In this document: positions 51,002 to 59,345 of the stretch, piece by piece
How the letters are laid out: every line of letters begins with the position of its first letter
Numbering within the stretch: the first letter of the stretch is position 1
Source of the DNA: an uncultured Poribacteria bacterium
Lineage (GTDB): Bacteria > Poribacteria > WGA-4E > WGA-3G
Reading direction: 5' to 3'
Assembly (NCBI GenBank): GCA_958295855.1
Contig: OY282383.1
Span: forward strand, 378,481-442,480
Length of the DNA: 64,000 nt
Translations under genes and position numbers: made by a program
The notes under the pieces: model-generated
What the model was told of the DNA's origin: nothing
Database searches by the model: none
What the model saw: the letters and a program-made list of their open reading frames with translations, nothing else

Positions 51002-54000
51002 TTATCGGAGGATGGCAAGTTTGCCTATCTGCTCGACTCTGCTTTCTTCGGTGTGGGCTATGACACGATAGAGGTAGACTCCATTCGCACAGCGCGTCCC
51101 TATTTCATCTCTGCCATCCCAGCGCGTTTCATTGCTCCCCCGTTTGGCACTCGCATCCAAAATGGTTCGGATAAGTCTGCCGCCTATGGTGTAAATCTTG
51201 ATTGTGACTGTATCTGGTGTCTGCGCGAGGTGGTAGGTGAAAAACGTTTTTCCATCGGTTGTGGGGTTCGGCACGTTGAAGACTTCGCGGAGGGCTACGG
51301 CTTCTTCTAAGGTGATGGTTGCTTCTAGTTCTGCTATGTTTTCACTCGTATCTGCTGCGGTGATGCGGATGTGATATTCTCCGTTGGGGAGGTCGGGTGC
51401 ATAAGCGACTGTGGCTTTGTCGGGTGCGCCGGGGTCAAACGTTTTGCTGTATACGCTCGCATCTAAGGGTACGAGGGTTTCATACGCGCTGCCGAGGGCA
51501 AGGCTAAAGCCGGCATCGTCAAGTGCGCTATCATCTGTCAGAACTATCTCGAAGTGTGGCTGGGATGAAAGCAGCATCCGGTTCTCTTGTAAGGTGCCTG
51601 ACGTTGAAACTTGCTGCGGGCTTTCGTTGACGTGCATTTCGATTAGCGGTGGGGTGATGTCGGGCTCTTCTGTCACAAAGAAACGGTAACTGATGGCTCC
51701 TGCGTCGCCGCCGAGGGCGTTTGCGTTGAAATCTTGGGCGCGGATTTCAAAGGTATACTCGCCTGGAAAGAGTATCGGTTGATACGCAATGGGTACTGTT
51801 TGGAGGTTTCCGCTCTGTGTGCGGATTTCGTAGTCGGTGAGCAGTTCAAGGGGGCCGCTGTCTTTTCGTTTGGCAATGGAAAGAAAGGCGGGATCGATTC
51901 CGTTTGTATCTTGTAGCACGATGGAGATCTTCGGGCGTGGTGGGATGACACTTCCTGTTTGGGGCTGGATGCCATCTACCCATATAGCAAATTCTGGCGG
52001 TTGGGTATCCTCACTCCGCATGAGTGCAAAAGGGGTTAGCTCTGTCACTTCTGCAGTAATTGTCCCGACGCGGGCGCTGCTGAACTTAATCTTATCGCCG
52101 AAACCAAAGTCTTCGGAGCTTTTGTTTACGAAAATTTCCAATCCGAGGTGGCTGAGGAAAAGACTCTCGTTTATTTTGCCTCGCACTTTGACGCCGTTGG
52201 GAAGATGTACGGGTTCCCCGGCAGCATCTCGCACTTCATAGTGCTCAGGGGCGGTAAAAAAGAGAAACCAATCGCCTGCTTCAAACAGCTGCTTGGGGCC
52301 GAGTCTGCTGTTCACTGTGGCGTTTCCATTACCGAGGTTGTGGTTGCGCGTGCCAGTGAGTATGGCATCGCCTTCAGGATTATAGTCGGTTTCAAAGGCG
52401 AGGATATCGGCAAATTCAAACGTAAAATTTGGACCGAGGGGTGTGCTTTCTTGGCTCGGAATTAGCAATTCTAAGCCGAACCCTTCCTCTCGGAACGGAT
52501 TGTCGAGTTGCCCGGATTTATCTAGTTTTTGAAAGAGTACTTCGCCTTTCCGCCTGAGAAAAACTACATATTCGGATGAATCTTGAAACAGGATAACCCA
52601 CTTCCCTGCGGGGGTTAGGTTCGAATTCACGCGGATGTTGTCGGCTTTCAAGGCTTGTTCGCTGGCATTTTCCATCTGCGTTGGTGTGACATAGTTTTCA
52701 AGCAAAAACTCCCGCCCGCCCTTTGTATCCGAATCCTGAGTGGGAAGCATCCCATAGGTGATTTCGGATGGCAATCGTCGCCACGCTGCAAAATCGGCTC
52801 GCCACGCATAGATTGCTAACTGGGCGGCCTGTTCGGTTAAAGCGTCTTTAAAACCGGGTGTATCGGGTTGGAGTCCTGTGCTTTCACGGACTCTGTCTTC
52901 CAATGCACTGACATCAAACCGGAGTTTGACTTGAGCGGGTTTCTCCAATTGGGTATCGCCTGTGCGAAATGCTGCTTCGTATCGCTGTGCGACAGCCCTT
53001 CCCTGCCGGATTAACCCTCGCCGCAGTGCAGCGACGCGCGGAATCGGTGCAAACTGGATGTCCGGTTGTGATAATGTCTCCGGTGCCTGTGAGTTCACGG
53101 AGAGTGGGATGCCTGTTCGGGTGTTGTCCCCGGTTTTTGTGACGACAGCCCCTGCTGGAAAGTGGATGTCAAACACCCTGTCTAAACTAAACGCCGTGAG
53201 TTCCTCCGTCGATTTATAGTTAAATTCGTTGACAACAAAGGAGACGTACCGCTTGTTATCCAAGACGCGGGCTTCATGGACGGTTCCGAGGACTTTGTCA
53301 TCAATATTTGCATCATCCGCATCGGCAAGCACATAAATCTTATGCACACCTGTTGCCAGCGGTGAGGGGAGCTCTATTGCGACGGTGACGCGCTGCAACA
53401 CTTCCGTGCCTTCTTCCCAATCTGTTGTTCTGACGATAGTTTTCCCGAGGATGTCAGCATCTTCGTCAATTCGGCTATCCGCATCTACATCCATGTCCCC
53501 CTCACTGAACACGACTTCAATATCGGCGAGCACGGGGCGGCCGCCGTTGTTGACGAGTTCGGCTATGAGTTGGTAACTATTTTTGTCCTCACTAAACTGG
53601 TAGCGGAGGGGGGCGGCCTTGGTTTCTCTGTCAACATCAATTGCGATGTTGGGGCCTTCGGGTATCTTGACAATGCGGCGTTCAGTTTTTGATGGAAACG
53701 CGACATTGTGCCCTGCGGTGTCGGTAATGAGAATGCGGTAACGCACCTGCCGTCCCCCTTGCGGGAGTGGAATGGGTGTTTGTAGCTCATACCACTGGCC
53801 GCCGAGCGGTACTTGTTCACCACTGATGGGCGTGGGGGAAACCTTTACCATTTGGACAATTTCGTCTTTAAAGGTGGCAGTATCATCCCAAAGGACGCTG
53901 ATATTTTTTATGCCTGCCGCACCTTTGTCATCCACGATGAGGGCGCTGATATTTAGGGTATCTGTTACTTTTATATCCAGTGTTTCTCGGACATCCCGCA

Positions 54001-57000
54001 CGACAGGCATTTCCACCCAGAAGCGGGTACCTCCGATGGCAGCACGTTCGGCGTCAAAGGCGAATAAGCGGGCAATACCACCGCCCGGTAGCGCGGCGTT
54101 TGGGATGGCGATACGAATGGTGCCGTATTCGCCCTGCCAGACGCGGCCGCCGGTGCGGCGCACTATGTCATTTTGCAGATTATCGTCAAAATTATTTGCG
54201 AAGACTGCGAAGGCAGTCAGTGCCTCAGTACTAAAATCAGCGGCACGGTTGAAAACTGCCTCCCCGCCCTGTGTCCACGTGCCTACTTCGTTTTGCTGAA
54301 TCACAATTTCTTGTGTATCGTTGAGTGCAATGCGTTCCAACCGCACGCGTATATCCAGTTGCGGGAGTGCAAGCTGAGATGCTGGATCGCCGAAGAGGGT
54401 ATATTGCTCAGTCCCGGGAATCCACTGTTGGTTGCGGATACGGCTAATAAACCTAATTTTAGCCTCCCCAACAATTTTACCGACAGTAGCCGGCTTCTGT
54501 CCGAAAAGGGATTTAAACAGATCGCGGTCGAACTCGGCGTTTGCCGAACCGTAGGTTAAACGGGTGGCGGAGAGGGCTGCTATCGCCCCATGCTCGCCCA
54601 ACAAAAACTGCTCGCTGAGGCAGAAGTTGCCGGCCTGTTGCGGTTTATCAAACTGTCCGTTTAGACAGGTTGTCGTAATAACAAACGGGAGGTGGCGGTT
54701 ACGCAAGGCAACTACATCTTCACTGCGGAAGATGGACTCATCTGCCCAGGTCTGACTCCCACCGTGCCCAGCATACTCAATGGCGATTGCGCCTTGATTG
54801 AGGGCAGAACGAATTCGCGCCCCTGTTAGGGCAGGGCTTTTCAATTTTCGGAGGTAAATTTCGCGCGTGTTATACCCGACTGGGATGACCTCTTGTATCA
54901 ACTCGTTGCGCGATATCTCAAAGATACCATCCCCGGGATTATCGGTGTTATCGTCGGCTACCTGTATTAATGTGCCTTGCCAGGGCCCTGTTTTCAAATT
55001 CCGTTCATAATTAATAATCTTTTCAACCATCGTCGCCAGTGCTTCAGGGGTTTGAACGGACAGGCGGCCGATGAGCATATCGGGTAACGCATCATCGCCG
55101 CTGATATTCACAAAGCGTTGATCCATTGCTGTCTCGCCACTCGCGGGTGCCCACCCATGGTATGTCGGCACAAAGATTGGATATAGGTTATAGGTGCCCC
55201 GAAACGTCTCGTCGCGGCGGTAGCGTTCAACAGTAGCGTTTTTGTAGTCGTAGTGTGCATCCCCCACCAGCACGACGTAGGTAGGCGCAGGCGGCTGCCA
55301 ACTGGTATACGCATACCGGAGGAACTTCTGAATAGCCAAAGGGTTGAAGAGGCCATCACTAAATTCATCGTAGATATCCTGAATCTCGACGACGGTGGCA
55401 GTCAGCCCTTGCGAACGCCGAAATTCAACAAGGGGTTGGATGAAGGATGTAAAGGTTGGGTGCGTAATCACAATATAATCGGCTTGGCTGGCAGGATCCT
55501 TCAGCGATGTTGGCGGCGTAGGCACGAGGGCGTTGATGCTCCGATACGCTGCGCGGTTGATGACAAAATAACGTGTATGCTGATTCACGACATCCTCAAA
55601 GACAATTTGGTATGTAGCGCCGGTGCGTGTCACTTTCCCGCCAACGAGTCTGCTGGTAATACCGCCAGCACCCAGCTGATACACATCTATGGTATCATGA
55701 GACATATTCGTAATGCGGTATTGAACTGTGCCGCGGGTTCGCGGTTCCGTGGTGGAGTTAAATTCAAGCTTCCCTCGTTCTGCACGAAAACTGCGCCAAT
55801 AGTCAAATTCATACCAGTCAAGATAAAAGTCGTAGGCACCTGGCGGTGTCTTGTTTTCATCAAGTGCCTCAATCCGCATAAAATTCACCTGGTTATGATG
55901 GATAAACCGCTGTTCAAAATCGCGCGTAGCAATTGGCGAGGCTTGTCGTTTCCACTCCTCAATTCGGCCGAGTTGCCTTCCGTTGAAAGCTATCCGTGCG
56001 CGGTGTAGTGCGACGCCCCTGCGGGAAGCGCCCTGGAACTTAATACGCAAAGTTGCCTTACGGTTAATTTCAAGGCGTGGGGCGGCTCCGGGCAACTCCA
56101 CGGGGAAATCTTTTCGGCTCGAGTCAATGTTCCCGCCTCGGAACGTTGCCCAGAAGTAGTGGTCGGCGAGTTCAGATTTAATATTGGTACCTGCCAAGAC
56201 ATCGTGATGTACATTCTCCTCAAAGCGGGCTCGTGTCAAAAACGCGCTGGGGGTTTCCAAGTTTGGCGTGCGCGGTGTCGCGTCACGTACTGCGACACTT
56301 CCGTCCTGCCCATTTCCCTCGGAGGGTGCTGTCCCTTTGGTTGTAAAACTGAGCCAATACACGTTCTCATCGGTAAATTTATTGCCTACCAACCCACGTC
56401 CATAAAAGATGATGCGTTCTTGGTTGTCAAGGGTTTGGTTCTGGTTTTCATCAAAAATATACAGTCCCTGTTTCTGTCCGCCGCTTTCCAAGCGAATACT
56501 GTGAAGGTTGATAGTTTCCGGTTCAACGCCTGCGGCTTTCAGTTTGTTATAGGTAATATGATAGAGGTCTGTTTGCGTGACAGGAATCTTAAAACGGTGC
56601 GTGCCCTGGGGTTGGGGTGGGGCGGCTGGTGCAGCAATTCTTCGCTGTTTTCGCCAAGGTTTCGCTTGTGTGTAGTTCAGCAACATGCTTTGGAACATGC
56701 TCTCATGAAGTTTACCACTATTTTCAATAGCTTTTGTCAATTGGGTTTCTGCTCCGATTTTTCCGTTGTCAAAATCGGGTTTCTTATGAAGCGGCACTCC
56801 CGGAAAATGGATACGAAATTCTACAGAGGAAAAGATTTTCAACTGGCCTGTCGCAGGATTGTATTGAACAGGGTTGATTTGCAAACTCGCAATGCGTTGC
56901 TCCCGCACAAACCCACCGGGTACGACTTCCACGAGCTGTTGCGGATAAAAGTTTTCGTTATTCGTTCCTTGAGTGTCAGGAAAAATACTATCTGCTGGAT

Positions 57001-57520
57001 TGCTCCAGACGGTGCCAATTGTTTTTACCTCCGGCCGCGCGCGAATAACAGTGACAATAGGCGTGCCAACTACAGGAATGCCAATGAGCTGCGTATAGAT
57101 TGGGACACGCGGTTTACCTGCCTCAAGTGTCCAATCTGCGCCCTCAAAACTAATTTTTTGCGCTCTCACGCGCCCGGTTCTATCTTCCAAGGCTCCCACC
57201 CGCCCGGTTCCATGTTCGTTTTGGTATGTTGCCCCGCTTTGCGCTCCCACCCGCCCGGTTCCATCTTCACTATGGCTTATCTGAAGCTCTGGCAAGGTAA
57301 AGCGCGCAGTAAATGCGTCCGCTTCTATGGAAACAATCTGTAAGGGCGGAAGGGAGGAGGAGTGTAAAGGCGGAAGAGAGGAGGGGTGTAAAGGGGTGGT
57401 ATTTGCCCCAGTGGTGAACTTATTGTAGTCTCCACTCTCTGCGATAGTGGTGAATACCTCTCCTGCGCCGACGGCTACAGACAGCACTATCTGAAGCATA
57501 ACGAAGCCTAGTACCTTCAC
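51002..57520 (-). CDS. Giant C25-family (gingipain-type) cysteine protease with FlgD-like C-terminal domain
   Basis: About 2170 residues. I chose the GTG at 57520, which begins a normal signal peptide (VKVLGFVMLQIVLSVAVGAG); an upstream ATG reads through repeats. Residues about 620-1000 form the C25 catalytic domain: VLVGDAHYDYKN, IEYAGHGGSQTW (catalytic His) and FVITTTCLNGQFD (catalytic Cys). Large Ig-like and beta-rich modules follow. The last 90 residues (NVPNPTTDGKTFFTYHLAQ, TVTIKIYTIGGRLIRTI, NGVYLYRVIAHTEES) are a FlgD-like/type-IX-secretion-style tail. Several palindromic elements are read in frame in the N-terminal 300 residues: D-like near 57410-57450, C-core modules at 57160-57260 (recurring GTGRVGA), and C plus D at 56714-56790 (VPLHKKPDFDNGKIGAE). 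Confidence 0.88.
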   Translation of the reverse strand: MKVLGFVMLQIVLSVAVGAGEVFTTIAESGDYNKFTTGANTTPLHPSSLPPLHSSSLPPLQIVSIEADAFTARFTLPELQISHSEDGTGRVGAQSGATYQNEHGTGRVGALEDRTGRVRAQKISFEGADWTLEAGKPRVPIYTQLIGIPVVGTPIVTVIRARPEVKTIGTVWSNPADSIFPDTQGTNNENFYPQQLVEVVPGGFVREQRIASLQINPVQYNPATGQLKIFSSVEFRIHFPGVPLHKKPDFDNGKIGAETQLTKAIENSGKLHESMFQSMLLNYTQAKPWRKQRRIAAPAAPPQPQGTHRFKIPVTQTDLYHITYNKLKAAGVEPETINLHSIRLESGGQKQGLYIFDENQNQTLDNQERIIFYGRGLVGNKFTDENVYWLSFTTKGTAPSEGNGQDGSVAVRDATPRTPNLETPSAFLTRARFEENVHHDVLAGTNIKSELADHYFWATFRGGNIDSSRKDFPVELPGAAPRLEINRKATLRIKFQGASRRGVALHRARIAFNGRQLGRIEEWKRQASPIATRDFEQRFIHHNQVNFMRIEALDENKTPPGAYDFYLDWYEFDYWRSFRAERGKLEFNSTTEPRTRGTVQYRITNMSHDTIDVYQLGAGGITSRLVGGKVTRTGATYQIVFEDVVNQHTRYFVINRAAYRSINALVPTPPTSLKDPASQADYIVITHPTFTSFIQPLVEFRRSQGLTATVVEIQDIYDEFSDGLFNPLAIQKFLRYAYTSWQPPAPTYVVLVGDAHYDYKNATVERYRRDETFRGTYNLYPIFVPTYHGWAPASGETAMDQRFVNISGDDALPDMLIGRLSVQTPEALATMVEKIINYERNLKTGPWQGTLIQVADDNTDNPGDGIFEISRNELIQEVIPVGYNTREIYLRKLKSPALTGARIRSALNQGAIAIEYAGHGGSQTWADESIFRSEDVVALRNRHLPFVITTTCLNGQFDKPQQAGNFCLSEQFLLGEHGAIAALSATRLTYGSANAEFDRDLFKSLFGQKPATVGKIVGEAKIRFISRIRNQQWIPGTEQYTLFGDPASQLALPQLDIRVRLERIALNDTQEIVIQQNEVGTWTQGGEAVFNRAADFSTEALTAFAVFANNFDDNLQNDIVRRTGGRVWQGEYGTIRIAIPNAALPGGGIARLFAFDAERAAIGGTRFWVEMPVVRDVRETLDIKVTDTLNISALIVDDKGAAGIKNISVLWDDTATFKDEIVQMVKVSPTPISGEQVPLGGQWYELQTPIPLPQGGRQVRYRILITDTAGHNVAFPSKTERRIVKIPEGPNIAIDVDRETKAAPLRYQFSEDKNSYQLIAELVNNGGRPVLADIEVVFSEGDMDVDADSRIDEDADILGKTIVRTTDWEEGTEVLQRVTVAIELPSPLATGVHKIYVLADADDANIDDKVLGTVHEARVLDNKRYVSFVVNEFNYKSTEELTAFSLDRVFDIHFPAGAVVTKTGDNTRTGIPLSVNSQAPETLSQPDIQFAPIPRVAALRRGLIRQGRAVAQRYEAAFRTGDTQLEKPAQVKLRFDVSALEDRVRESTGLQPDTPGFKDALTEQAAQLAIYAWRADFAAWRRLPSEITYGMLPTQDSDTKGGREFLLENYVTPTQMENASEQALKADNIRVNSNLTPAGKWVILFQDSSEYVVFLRRKGEVLFQKLDKSGQLDNPFREEGFGLELLIPSQESTPLGPNFTFEFADILAFETDYNPEGDAILTGTRNHNLGNGNATVNSRLGPKQLFEAGDWFLFFTAPEHYEVRDAAGEPVHLPNGVKVRGKINESLFLSHLGLEIFVNKSSEDFGFGDKIKFSSARVGTITAEVTELTPFALMRSEDTQPPEFAIWVDGIQPQTGSVIPPRPKISIVLQDTNGIDPAFLSIAKRKDSGPLELLTDYEIRTQSGNLQTVPIAYQPILFPGEYTFEIRAQDFNANALGGDAGAISYRFFVTEEPDITPPLIEMHVNESPQQVSTSGTLQENRMLLSSQPHFEIVLTDDSALDDAGFSLALGSAYETLVPLDASVYSKTFDPGAPDKATVAYAPDLPNGEYHIRITAADTSENIAELEATITLEEAVALREVFNVPNPTTDGKTFFTYHLAQTPDTVTIKIYTIGGRLIRTILDASAKRGSNETRWDGRDEIGTRCANGVYLYRVIAHTEESRVEQIGKLAILR
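56714..56790 (-). repeat. Elements D and C in frame in the C25 protease gene
   Basis: D: TTTACCACTATTTTCAATAG (56720-56739). C: GGGTTTCTGCTCCGATTTTT followed by CAAAATCGGG (56745-56788), the shortest C copy seen, with almost no core. Reading continues in frame. Confidence 0.85.
57160..57262 (-). repeat. Element C-core modules in frame in the C25 protease gene
   Basis: On the minus strand GGAACCGGGCGGGTGGGAGC recurs twice, plus a third variant with GAACCGGGCGCGTGAGAGC, giving GTGRVGA-type repeats. The same module is intergenic at 4910, 9100, 31350 and 62320. Confidence 0.75.
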
Positions 57521-57673
57521 AGAAACCTTATGTAGTCTTAGTGGTATGTAAAAGGTATTAGCCCTGCAAAGCAGGGTAAATACCCTCCGCAGCTTTGCTG
57601 GGAAGCATCCCAATGGGAATCTTGTAGCTCTCGTCGGATGTTTTTCGTCCATGCCTTTTCTCCTTGATAGCAT
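57505..57673 (-). repeat. Region upstream of the C25 gene: B, F half and shared leader
   Basis: Element B lies at 57549-57586 and an F half (TAGCTCTCGTCGGATG) at about 57625. CTAAGACTACATAAGG and GTGAAGGTACTAG are shared with the 5' end of pdxA (58786-58822). Confidence 0.7.
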
Positions 57674-57691
57674 TATGTGGTTGTAAAGGCA

Positions 57692-58822
57692 TTAGTGCTC
57701 TCGTCTCGTTGCAAGTTGTGCTGCGCACGCGAGGGCAGCACAGAGGCTGCTTTCGCTGGCAATACCCTTACCTGCTATATCATAAGCAGTACCGTGATCT
57801 ACGCTGGTGCGGACAATCGGTAAGCCCAACGTGACATTGACAATCTGCCCAAAACCCAAGAGTTTTATCGGAATACTGCCCTGGTCGTGATACATAGCGA
57901 TGACTGCGTCCCAAGTGTTTTCTTGACTGGCTTTGATAAAAAGGGTATCGGCAGGAAGTGGCCCATCTATAACCGAATTCTCAAATAACGCTTTAGCCTG
58001 TGCGATTGCGGGAATAATAATTTTCTCCTCTTCTTTTCCGAAGATACCCTGTTCACCTGCGTGTGGGTTCAGCGCGGCAATAACGAGCCGTGGGGAGGCT
58101 ATACCCCAGCCCATGAGTGCCTGTCGGGTGATGCGAATCACCTCCACAATCTTTTCGCTTGTCATCGCATGTGGCACCTCAGCGAGAGGGATATGGGTTG
58201 TAACGAAAGCAACACGCAGTTTACCACTAGTTTCACCACTATTTTCATTGGGTGTCATGAGCATCATGACAGCTTGCGGGGTGTTGGTGAAAGCGGCCAG
58301 CATCTCTGTGTGGCCCGGATAAGGCACACCTGCTCGCTGACACGCCGCCTTACAGATAGGTGCGGTTGTGATACCGTCAAGTTGTCCTTGCATCGCGAGG
58401 CGCGTCGCAACTGCCAGTGCCTCAACCGCCGCTGCACCTGCTCGTGCATCTATACTGCCATGAGAAATATCCGAAGGAGACAATGGTGCAACATCAAGCA
58501 CCTCAATTGTGCCGCGTGTTGCTTTTAATTGCATCGGCGGATTGGTATTTACCCCGCTTTGCGGGGAATAATACCTTTCAACGATTTGAACCTTTGGAGG
58601 TGGCTTTGTTATGGATGCGAACCTGAGCGCATCAGCAATGATTTCCGCGCTTCCGATAACAATCGGCTGGCACACCGCATAAGTACTTTTGCGTGCAAGG
58701 GCTTTGACTATGATTTCCGGTCCAATGCCTGCAGCATCGCCTATTGTGATGCCGATTCGGGGTTTTTTCGTTTTTTCGTCTATGTCTAGTACCTTCACGG
58801 CTTTATGTAGTCTTAAGGGCAT
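57692..58822 (-). CDS. pdxA: 4-hydroxythreonine-4-phosphate dehydrogenase
   Basis: PdxA oxidises 4-phosphohydroxy-L-threonine in the DXP-dependent route of vitamin B6 synthesis, in the cytoplasm, with NAD(P) and a divalent metal. The protein is about 376 residues, longer than the roughly 330 of E. coli PdxA. Motifs: KPRIGITIGDAAGIGPEI, TTAPICKAAC, GHTEMLAAF (metal His), ALNPHAGEQGIFGKEE (metal His), GPLPADTLF, AMYHDQGSIPIK (metal His) and GLPIVRTSVDHGTAYDIAGK. The extra length comes partly from two in-frame palindromes: element B at 58544-58575 (YYSPQSGVNTNPP) and element D at 58219-58250 (NENSGETSG), the latter between strands where E. coli has none. ATG at 58822 is used; a GTG at 58798 is an alternative. 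Confidence 0.92.
   Translation of the reverse strand: MPLRLHKAVKVLDIDEKTKKPRIGITIGDAAGIGPEIIVKALARKSTYAVCQPIVIGSAEIIADALRFASITKPPPKVQIVERYYSPQSGVNTNPPMQLKATRGTIEVLDVAPLSPSDISHGSIDARAGAAAVEALAVATRLAMQGQLDGITTAPICKAACQRAGVPYPGHTEMLAAFTNTPQAVMMLMTPNENSGETSGKLRVAFVTTHIPLAEVPHAMTSEKIVEVIRITRQALMGWGIASPRLVIAALNPHAGEQGIFGKEEEKIIIPAIAQAKALFENSVIDGPLPADTLFIKASQENTWDAVIAMYHDQGSIPIKLLGFGQIVNVTLGLPIVRTSVDHGTAYDIAGKGIASESSLCAALACAAQLATRREH
58219..58250 (-). repeat. Element D-type insertion in pdxA
   Basis: TTTACCACTAGTTTCACCAC followed by TATTTTCATTGG contains a D half and a partial second copy. It encodes NENSGETSG in frame. Confidence 0.75.
58544..58575 (-). repeat. Element B insertion in pdxA
   Basis: GGTATTTACCCCGC, TTTGCGGGG and ATAATACC; 32 nt. 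Encodes YYSPQSGVNT-like residues. Confidence 0.85.
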
Positions 58823-58907
58823 TGTAGCTCTCGTCGGAGGTTTCTAAGGCTTAATTGGCGATGAAAATGCTGATGGTAAATGCCCCTGTAAACAGGGGTT
58901 AATACCC
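58823..58907. repeat. Element F half and element B
   Basis: TAGCTCTCGTCGGAGG upstream of the pdxA start, and an element B at 58875-58912 touching the S4 gene stop. Confidence 0.65.
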
Positions 58908-59237
58908 TTAGGCATGAAGTTTACGGGTGAGTGTGGGTGCGCGGGCGCGTGAAACATTGCCTGTGGGGATGTCCACTACTTCATACGATACGGTAGATAA
59001 CGTCTCTCTGACATCCTGGCCATCCTGGCTATCCTGGCTATCCTGATTTTGCGGTGAGTCCGTCGCCCCGACACCTCTGGAACGCAGGGGTATGCGGAGC
59101 ACATCGCCGACGGTGAGCGTTTTGCCGGCTTTTGCGGGCTGTCCGTTGACGTAAATATCACCACGGCTACACAGTGTGTTGGCTATCGTTCGCCGTTTCA
59201 CGAGACGACTCACTTGTAGAAACTTGTCTAATCGCAT
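58908..59237 (-). CDS. S4-domain RNA-binding protein (RqcP/Hsp15-like)
   Basis: A 109-residue protein with an N-terminal S4 fold: MRLDKFLQVSRLVKRRTIAN followed by GDIYVNGQPAKAGKTLTVGD and VLRIPL. This is the pattern of RqcP (YabO) and Hsp15, which bind 50S subunits carrying stalled nascent chains in ribosome quality control. The C-terminal part is longer than usual and carries an insertion NQDSQDSQDGQDVRE, generated by tandem 9-nt units (CTGGCTATC) at 59020-59050. Clustering with lon and clpX fits a protein-quality-control context, though the three genes are separated by repeats. Confidence 0.88.
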   Translation of the reverse strand: MRLDKFLQVSRLVKRRTIANTLCSRGDIYVNGQPAKAGKTLTVGDVLRIPLRSRGVGATDSPQNQDSQDSQDGQDVRETLSTVSYEVVDIPTGNVSRARAPTLTRKLHA

Positions 59238-59345
59238 TGACGTTTACCACATCGGTATTTATCCCTGCAAAGCAGGGCTAATACCTTTATTGAAAAATTG
59301 ACGAATCGGTATTTATCCCTGCAAAGCAGGGAATAATACCTAAAC
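59238..59345. repeat. Two element B copies in direct tandem
   Basis: Copies at 59250-59287 and 59308-59342 share ATCGGTATTTATCCCTGC and AAAGCAGGG; they differ only at the 3' arms. Confidence 0.8.

Noticed and set aside
56159..57343. 394-codon plus-strand frame
   Set aside because: Antisense to the C25 protease gene; it arises from the codon bias of that gene and contains no credible motif.
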